A stretch of DNA of 40,919 bases from NCBI GenBank assembly GCA_020161335.1, contig JAIUOJ010000015.1, positions 1-40,919 on the forward strand, in the 5' to 3' direction. This stretch comes from Pseudomonadota bacterium. GTDB taxonomy: Bacteria > Pseudomonadota > Gammaproteobacteria > Xanthomonadales > Xanthomonadaceae. Of the stretch, positions 35,747 through 40,919 are shown piece by piece. Below the pieces are notes generated by a model. That model was not told the DNA's origin and ran no database searches. It saw nothing but the letters and a program-made list of their open reading frames with translations. Position 1 is the first letter of the stretch. Every line of letters starts with the position of its first letter. The position numbers were made by a program, and so were the translations under genes.

Positions 35747-36919
35747 ATGGCCCGCATGCTTCAGCGCCTTTCTCAGGGGCTTCGCACGACGTGCGCCGTC
35801 GCGTTGCTGACGGTGGCGACGTTCGCGACCGCCCAGACGATGCGTGGCGACCATCCGGACACCTACGTGGTCAAGCGTGGCGACACGCTGTGGGACATCG
35901 CCGGCCGCTTCCTGCAGAAGCCCTGGCTGTGGCCGGAGATCTGGCAGGCCAATCCGCAGATCGCCAACCCGCACCTGATCTACCCGGGCGACGTGATCAG
36001 CCTGGCCTACCTCAACCGCGTCGCGCTCCAGCCCGGGCCGCGCGAGGACGCGCAGCCGATCAACGCGATCCCGCTGTCCGATGTCGAGGCCTTCCTCAAG
36101 GACCTGCGCGTCGTCGACGACTTCGACGACCTGCCGTACGTGGTCGGCCTGGAGGAAGACCGCCTGCGCGTGACCCAGGGCCAGGTGGCCTACATCCGCG
36201 GCCTGCCCGGCGCCACCGCCGGCCAGCGCTACGCCGTGGTCCGCCCGACCGTGAGCTTCACCCGGATCGCGCGCAGCGGCCTGTGCTGCGACCTGCTGTA
36301 CAAGCAGGACCTCGATTTCCGCGGCCACCGCACCGCCGACTTCCAGCAGTACTGGACCAATGTCGTGTTCCCGGACAAGGGCCACGAGCACCTGGGCTAC
36401 GAGCTGCAGCGCGTCAACGTGGGCACGATCACCCGCGGCGAGGTGGACGGCATCCAGGCCAGCACCCTGCTGCTCGACGAGACCGGCCGCGAGGTGCGCA
36501 TCGGCGACCGCCTGATCCCGGTCGACGCCCAGCCCTACGACCTGCAGTTCTTCCCGCATCCGCCCTCGCAGCAGCATGAGTACGGGCGCGCCCGCGTGCT
36601 GGCCGTGTCCGACATGCTGTCCCACGGCGGCCCGCGCGACGTCGTGGCGCTGTCGGTCGGCCGCCGCGACGGCGTCGACAACGGCACCGTGTATTCGATC
36701 TGGCGCGAAGGCACCAACACCGTCGACCGCGTCGAGAAGGGCGGCTACCGCGACGAGGACACGGTGTTCTTCGAGAACAAGGTGCGCCTGCCGGACGAGT
36801 TCGCCGGCCACGTGATGGTGTTCCGCACCTTCGAGAACGTCAGCTACGGGCTGGTGATGGACAGCATCAAGCCGACCCGCATCGGCTACCACCTCAAGCA
36901 TCCCGACGCGACCCACTGA
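35747..36919 (+). CDS. Secreted LysM-domain protein
   Basis: Exported peptidoglycan-binding protein of 390 residues. The signal peptide is residues 1-29 ([19 protein letters not shown]). One LysM domain follows (about 39-85; [37 protein letters not shown]). The remaining 300 residues have no recognised enzymatic motif and resemble the long LysM proteins found beside dprA in gammaproteobacteria. It is probably periplasmic and linked to cell-wall maintenance. ATG 35747 has AAGGGGAG upstream; ATG 35756 is also in frame. A terminator follows the stop. Confidence 0.9.
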   Translation: MARMLQRLSQGLRTTCAVALLTVATFATAQTMRGDHPDTYVVKRGDTLWDIAGRFLQKPWLWPEIWQANPQIANPHLIYPGDVISLAYLNRVALQPGPREDAQPINAIPLSDVEAFLKDLRVVDDFDDLPYVVGLEEDRLRVTQGQVAYIRGLPGATAGQRYAVVRPTVSFTRIARSGLCCDLLYKQDLDFRGHRTADFQQYWTNVVFPDKGHEHLGYELQRVNVGTITRGEVDGIQASTLLLDETGREVRIGDRLIPVDAQPYDLQFFPHPPSQQHEYGRARVLAVSDMLSHGGPRDVVALSVGRRDGVDNGTVYSIWREGTNTVDRVEKGGYRDEDTVFFENKVRLPDEFAGHVMVFRTFENVSYGLVMDSIKPTRIGYHLKHPDATH

Positions 36920-36937
36920 CCGCGGTCGCGGGTTTTT
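36920..36937 (+). terminator. Rho-independent terminator after the LysM gene
   Basis: CCGCG (36920-36924) pairs with CGCGG (36927-36931), followed by GTTTTT. It directly follows the LysM stop codon. Confidence 0.65.
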
Positions 36938-36950
36938 CCTACAGCAGGTC

Positions 36951-36976
36951 ACGACGGCGCCCGAGGGCGCCGTCGT
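36951..36976. terminator. Second hairpin before dprA
   Basis: A perfect 12-bp inverted repeat (ACGACGGCGCCC) with a 2-nt gap, followed by CGTT. It may act as a second terminator or a 3'-end stabiliser for the LysM transcript. Confidence 0.5.
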
Positions 36977-36999
36977 CGTTCCGGGGGCACGCTGGCGGG

Positions 37000-38130
37000 A
37001 TGACGCCCGACGACCACGCCCTGCTGCAACTGCTCGCCTGCGGCGGCGCCTCCGCACCGCGCCGGCAACTGCTCGACCGCTACGCCGCCGCCGAGGCCGC
37101 GCTGGCCGCCGGTCCGGCCGCCTGGCGCGACGCCGGGCTGGACGCGGCGCAGGTGCGCGCGCTGGCGACGCCCGCGGACCTGCCGCGCGCGACCCGCGAC
37201 TGGCTGGCCCATCCCGACCACCGCGTGGTGGGCTGGCACGACCCGGACTACCCGGCCCTGCTGCGGCGCATCCCCAGCCCGCCGCTGGCGCTGTTCGTGG
37301 CCGGCGACGCCCACCTGCTGTGGCACCCGTCGGTGGCCGTGGTCGGCAGCCGCTCACCCACCGCCGGTGGGCGCGACCATGCCCGCGACTTCGCCCACGC
37401 CTTCGCCCGCGACGGGCTGGTGGTGTGCAGCGGGCTGGCCGCGGGGATCGACACCGCGGCGCACGAGGCCGCGCTCGCCGCCGGTGGCGGCACCATCGCC
37501 GTGCTCGGCAGCGGCATCGACGTGCCCTACCCGCGCGAGAACACCGCCCTGCACCAGCGGATCGCCGAGGCCGGGGCGGTGGTCAGCGAGCACCCGCCGG
37601 GGACGCAGGCGCGGCGCGAGCACTTCCCCGCGCGCAACCGGATCATCGCCGGGCTGGCGCTGGGCACCCTGGTGGTCGAGGCGGCCGAACGCTCCGGGGC
37701 GCTGATCACCGCGCGCCTGGCCGCCGACGCCGGGCGCGAGGTGTTCGCCGTGCCCGGCTCGATCCGCAACCCGATGGCGCGCGGCTGCCATCGCCTGATC
37801 CGCGACGGCGCCGGCCTGGTCGAGTCCGCCGCGGAAGTGACCGCGGCCCTGGCGCCGCTCGCGCTGGAGCTGGCCGACGCCCTGCGCGGGCGCCTGGACA
37901 CGCTCGCACCCGGTCCCGGGAACGCTGCATCCGGCCCGCGCAACGACGCGCCCGTGCTCGATCCCGACTACCAGAGCTTGTGGCAGGCGCTCGGTCATGA
38001 CCCAAGCCCTATGGATCGACTGGTCGAACGCACCGGATTGACGGTGGCGGAACTGTCGTCCATGCTGCTGGTCATGGAGCTGGATGGCCGCGTCGTGACG
38101 GAACACGGCCGGTATTCCCGAACGTCTTGA
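37000..38130 (+). CDS. dprA: DNA-processing protein DprA
   Basis: Single-strand DNA-binding RecA loader in natural transformation, 376 residues, cytoplasmic. An N-terminal SAM/HhH-like region (1-70) precedes the extended Rossmann fold: [57 protein letters not shown] and [14 protein letters not shown] are all family signatures. The C-terminal winged-helix segment (about 310-370; [21 protein letters not shown]) is present. ATG 37000 fits the family start. Smg follows 32 bp later, the usual order in this lineage. Confidence 0.95.
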   Translation: MTPDDHALLQLLACGGASAPRRQLLDRYAAAEAALAAGPAAWRDAGLDAAQVRALATPADLPRATRDWLAHPDHRVVGWHDPDYPALLRRIPSPPLALFVAGDAHLLWHPSVAVVGSRSPTAGGRDHARDFAHAFARDGLVVCSGLAAGIDTAAHEAALAAGGGTIAVLGSGIDVPYPRENTALHQRIAEAGAVVSEHPPGTQARREHFPARNRIIAGLALGTLVVEAAERSGALITARLAADAGREVFAVPGSIRNPMARGCHRLIRDGAGLVESAAEVTAALAPLALELADALRGRLDTLAPGPGNAASGPRNDAPVLDPDYQSLWQALGHDPSPMDRLVERTGLTVAELSSMLLVMELDGRVVTEHGRYSRTS

Positions 38131-38162
38131 ACCACCGCGCCCACGGGCGCAGGCCGGGGGAA

Positions 38163-38636
38163 ATGAAAGAGAGCATCCTCGACGTCCTGCTCTACCTGTT
38201 CGAACACTATTTCACCGAAGACGCGGACCTCGTCCGCGACCGCGACTCCCTCCAGAACGGCCTGCTCCAGGCCGGCTTCAGCCCGGCGGAGATCAACAAG
38301 GCCTTCGACTGGCTCGACGCCCTCGCCCAACAGCGCCCGGTGGCCGGCGAGGCCCGCGCCGACGGCCCGACCCGCGTCTACTTCGGCCCCGAACTCGACA
38401 AGCTGGACGTGGAATGCCGCGGCTTCCTGCTGTTCCTGGAGCAGCACGGCATCCTCGATGCCGACCAGCGCGAGCTGGTGCTCGACCGCGCGATGGCGCT
38501 GGACCAGGAGGAGCTGGACCTCGACGACCTCAAGTGGGTCGTGCTGATGGTCCTGTTCAACCAGCCCGGCAGCGAGGCCGCGTACGCCTGGATGGAAACC
38601 CAGATGTTCTCGGACGAGCCCGAACCGGTCCACTGA
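38163..38636 (+). CDS. smg: Smg family protein (DUF494)
   Basis: Small acidic protein of 157 residues, DUF494/Smg family, routinely encoded between dprA and topA. The N-terminus [17 protein letters not shown] and the C-terminal [19 protein letters not shown] are family-typical. ATG 38163 follows a GGGGGA ribosome binding site; a TTG at 38127 in frame is a weaker choice. The function is not established. Confidence 0.93.
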   Translation: MKESILDVLLYLFEHYFTEDADLVRDRDSLQNGLLQAGFSPAEINKAFDWLDALAQQRPVAGEARADGPTRVYFGPELDKLDVECRGFLLFLEQHGILDADQRELVLDRAMALDQEELDLDDLKWVVLMVLFNQPGSEAAYAWMETQMFSDEPEPVH

Positions 38637-38655
38637 CGCCCACGGACGCCGCCGC

Positions 38656-39156
38656 TTGAACCAGACCCCGCCGGGCACCAGCCCGCCGCCGCTGCCACCC
38701 AGGACCGCCGCGCCGCCGCCGAAGAAGCGCATGCACGGCTGCCTGATCGCGCTGATCGTGGCCCTGTGCCTGATGGTGCCGGTCGTGGGCATCCTCGCGG
38801 CGATCGCGATCCCAGCCTACAACGACTACGTGGCGCGCGCGAAGGTGGCGCAGGCGATGGGCACGACGATGGCGCTCAGGTGGCGCGTCGTCGAGTTCCG
38901 CGAGCGCGAGGAACGCTGCCCGGTGAACGGGGACGCAGGCTTCTCCGACGACGACCTGATGCTCGGCCCGCCGGTCGCCGGCGTGCGCCTTGGCGACGCC
39001 GGCGAGAACCGCTGCACGATCACGCTGACGCTGGGCGACGCCACCCCCGCGCTCGACGGCCGCCACCTCGACTACGCGTTCGACCCGGGCACCGGCGACT
39101 GGCGCTGCCGGTCCGACGTGGACGCCCGCCACCTGCCGGCCGGCTGCGGGCCGTAG
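38656..39156 (+). CDS. Pilin-like membrane-anchored protein
   Basis: Predicted protein of 166 residues: a proline-rich cytoplasmic head (PPGTSPPPLPPR, KKRMHG), one transmembrane helix (LIALIVALCLMVPVVGILAAIAIPAYNDY region) and a soluble C-terminal part with two Cys. The helix end GILAAIAIPAYNDYVARAK is typical of type IV pilins, but the GFTLIE cleavage signature is absent. It is therefore unlikely to be a normal processed pilin. The start is uncertain: TTG 38656 keeps the proline-rich head, ATG 38731 would start just before the helix. It sits in the smg-to-topA interval beside a GYF-RDD protein with a similar helix end. Confidence 0.75.
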   Translation: MNQTPPGTSPPPLPPRTAAPPPKKRMHGCLIALIVALCLMVPVVGILAAIAIPAYNDYVARAKVAQAMGTTMALRWRVVEFREREERCPVNGDAGFSDDDLMLGPPVAGVRLGDAGENRCTITLTLGDATPALDGRHLDYAFDPGTGDWRCRSDVDARHLPAGCGP

Positions 39157-39229
39157 CGAGCCTGCCGCGCACCGGCCGCCCGCCGCGGGGACACGGCAGG
39201 CGGCCGTACAAACACTCACGGGGAACGAC

Positions 39230-40165
39230 ATGTCTGTCTGGTACTACGCCGACGCGAGCAACGACCGCCAGGGGCCGGTGACGCCGGCCGAGCTGGTGCG
39301 CCTGCGCCTGCAGGGCACGCTGGGCTGGGGCAGCCTGGTCTGGCGCGACGGCATGGGTGACTGGCAGCCGATGCGCGATTTCGCCGGCGAACTGGCCCAG
39401 GCCGACGACCGCGGCCCGCTGCTGTCCACGGCCGACGGGCGCGTGCACCCGGCGACGGCCGACGGCCCCGCGTCCGTGGCGCCGGCCGAGCCGCTGTCGC
39501 CGTACGCGCCGCCCACCGCCGCGATCGCCCAGGAGGCCGCCATCGTCCACGGCCACGAGGTGGTCTATGCCGGCTTCTGGAAGCGCTTCGCGGCGCTGGT
39601 GATCGACTCGATGCTGGTCACGGCCGTGTACTACGCGGTGTTCTTCGTGCTGCTGATGATGTTCGGCCTGGGCAGCATGGGCGCGCTGTCCGCCGCCGGG
39701 GGCGCCGGCGGCGCGGAGGCCTTCGGCACCGGGATGGCGATGGCGATGGTGCTGGCCTACCTGTGCTATCCGGTGATCAGCGGCCTGTACTACGTGCTGA
39801 TGGAGTCCTCCAGCCACCAGGCCACGCTCGGCAAGCTGGCCGTGGGGATCAAGGTCACCGGCATCCAGGGCGCCCGGATCGGGCGCGGCAATGCCCTTGG
39901 CCGCTGGGTCTCGCACCTGCTGTGCTACTTCACCGTGTACATCGGCTACCTGATGGCCGCCTTCACCGAGCGCAAGCAGGGCCTGCACGACATGGTGGCC
40001 TCGACCCTGGTCGTCGACCGCTGGGCCTTCACCGACCGGCCCGAACTGCAGCGCCGGGAGCTGGGCGTGGTCACCTGGGTCATCCTGGCCATCGCCGGCG
40101 GCCTGATCGGCCTGTCCCTGCTGGCAATCGTGGCGGCCATCGCAATTCCGGCCCTGTCCCGCTGA
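39230..40165 (+). CDS. GYF-like/RDD membrane protein with pilin-like tail
   Basis: Membrane protein of 311 residues. An N-terminal GYF_2 (DUF4339-like) domain (WYYADASNDRQGPVT, SLVWRDGMGDWQPM; residues 1-60) is followed by a linker, then an RDD domain (YAGFWKRFAALVIDSMLV, LGKLAVGIKVTG, RWVSHLLCYF, KQGLHDMVASTLVV; residues 105-265). A final helix (about 283-308) ends LLAIVAAIAIPALSR. That ending matches the pilin-like helix end (ILAAIAIPAYN) of the gene just upstream. ATG 39230 follows a GGGGAA site. RDD proteins are often transporters or membrane adaptors; no substrate can be read. Confidence 0.88.
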   Translation: MSVWYYADASNDRQGPVTPAELVRLRLQGTLGWGSLVWRDGMGDWQPMRDFAGELAQADDRGPLLSTADGRVHPATADGPASVAPAEPLSPYAPPTAAIAQEAAIVHGHEVVYAGFWKRFAALVIDSMLVTAVYYAVFFVLLMMFGLGSMGALSAAGGAGGAEAFGTGMAMAMVLAYLCYPVISGLYYVLMESSSHQATLGKLAVGIKVTGIQGARIGRGNALGRWVSHLLCYFTVYIGYLMAAFTERKQGLHDMVASTLVVDRWAFTDRPELQRRELGVVTWVILAIAGGLIGLSLLAIVAAIAIPALSR

Positions 40166-40195
40166 ACTGCGGCGCCGGCCGGCGCACGGATGTGC

Positions 40196-40231
40196 TTGAC
40201 AGCCCCCCACGGGCCGTGATTCCACTATAAA
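40196..40231 (+). promoter_or_regulatory. Possible topA promoter region
   Basis: TTGACA (40196-40201) and TATAAA (40226-40231) are good individual boxes but are 24 bp apart, too far for one standard promoter. TATAAA with an unseen -35, or a regulated promoter, is possible. topA starts 110 bp downstream. Confidence 0.35.
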
Positions 40232-40341
40232 AAGGCGCCCAACCTGAACGGCGCAAGCCAGGCACCCGGGTCCCCCGGGCGCCGCGTTCCCCGAATTCCC
40301 CCGAATGGCGTGGCCGGAAGCCGCGCCCGGAACCATCCCCG

Positions 40342-40919
40342 ATGCCCAAGCACCTCCTCATCGTCGAGTCGCCCGCCAAGGCCAAGACGATCAACAAGTA
40401 CCTCGGCAAGGACTTCCAGGTCCTCGCCTCGTATGGCCATGTCCGCGACCTGGTGCCCAAGGAGGGCGCGGTCGATCCGGACCACCGCTTCCGGATGCGC
40501 TACGAGCTGATCGAGAAGAACGAGAAGCACGTCGCCGCCATCATCAAGGCGGCCAAGGACTCCGACGCGCTGTTCCTGGCCACCGACCCGGACCGCGAGG
40601 GCGAGGCGATCAGCTGGCACATCGCGAAGATCCTCGAGGAGCACGGCCTGCTCGACAACCTCGACCAGGCGCACCGGGTGGTGTTCACCGAGATCACGCC
40701 GCGCGCGATCAAGGAAGCGATGGCGCAGCCGCGCAGGATCGCGATGGACCTGGTCGACGCCCAGCAGGCGCGGCGCGCGCTCGACTACCTGGTCGGCTTC
40801 AACCTCTCGCCGGTGCTGTGGCGCAAGGTGCAGCGCGGGCTGTCGGCCGGCCGCGTGCAGTCGCCGGCGCTGCGCATGATCGTCGAACGCGAGGAGGAGA
40901 TCGAAGCCTTCGTCGCCCG
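40342..40919 (+). CDS. topA: DNA topoisomerase I, 5' part
   Basis: Type IA topoisomerase that relaxes negative supercoils; only the first 192 codons are in the window. The TOPRIM domain starts at once (KHLLIVESPAKAKTI, YGHVRDLVP) and carries ATDPDREGEAISWH with the metal-binding acidic residues. LDYLVGFNLSPVLWRKVQ and GLSAGRVQSPALR match domain IV segments of bacterial TopA. The downstream active-site Tyr lies beyond the right edge. Confidence 0.96.
   Translation, partial: MPKHLLIVESPAKAKTINKYLGKDFQVLASYGHVRDLVPKEGAVDPDHRFRMRYELIEKNEKHVAAIIKAAKDSDALFLATDPDREGEAISWHIAKILEEHGLLDNLDQAHRVVFTEITPRAIKEAMAQPRRIAMDLVDAQQARRALDYLVGFNLSPVLWRKVQRGLSAGRVQSPALRMIVEREEEIEAFVA

Overview
The window is a very GC-rich chromosomal segment. 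Gene order and protein sequences point to a gammaproteobacterium of the Xanthomonadaceae/Lysobacteraceae (Luteimonas/Lysobacter/Xanthomonas-like): an RpoD with an acidic insert, def-fmt-rsmB, dprA-smg-topA, and a TonB receptor/halogenase-like/GH92 locus. This placement is inference; no database was searched.

Region 1 (1-22,100) is a mannoside-utilisation locus. It encodes three GH92 alpha-mannosidases (one cut by the left edge), a GH2 beta-mannosidase, a large TonB-dependent receptor, an AGE-family sugar isomerase/epimerase best read as mannose isomerase, a PfkB fructokinase, a glucokinase, CutC, a flavin-dependent-halogenase-like protein and a LacI-family regulator. The implied route is: uptake through the TonB receptor, removal of alpha- and beta-mannose, mannose to fructose by the isomerase, then fructose 6-phosphate by the kinase. 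Six near-identical palindromes built on TTTGGATCGATCCAAA lie upstream of the GH92 genes, lacI itself, cutC-glk and the TonB receptor, and make the region look like one LacI regulon.

Region 2 (19,600-25,200) holds a CAU-anticodon tRNA (probably tRNA-Ile2), rpoD with an extended -10 promoter and a terminator, and dtd. Between rpoD and dtd lies a decayed second copy of the dtd 3' end. Two REP-like palindromes follow.

Region 3 (25,200-32,440) is envelope biogenesis: a lipid A acyltransferase-like gene coupled to two bacterial PH-domain membrane proteins (YdbS/YdbT type), then four glycosyltransferases (GT4, GT9 heptosyltransferase-like, two GT2), probably for LPS core or surface glycans.

Region 4 (32,530-40,919) is housekeeping: rsmB, fmt and def; divergently a LysM protein, dprA, smg, a pilin-like protein, a GYF-RDD membrane protein, and the start of topA. 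The def-fmt junction is interrupted by a 267-bp MITE-like element (34,781-35,047) with 33-bp terminal inverted repeats, TA target duplications and two internal hairpins. Removing it on paper restores a def stop codon 10 nt from the fmt start.
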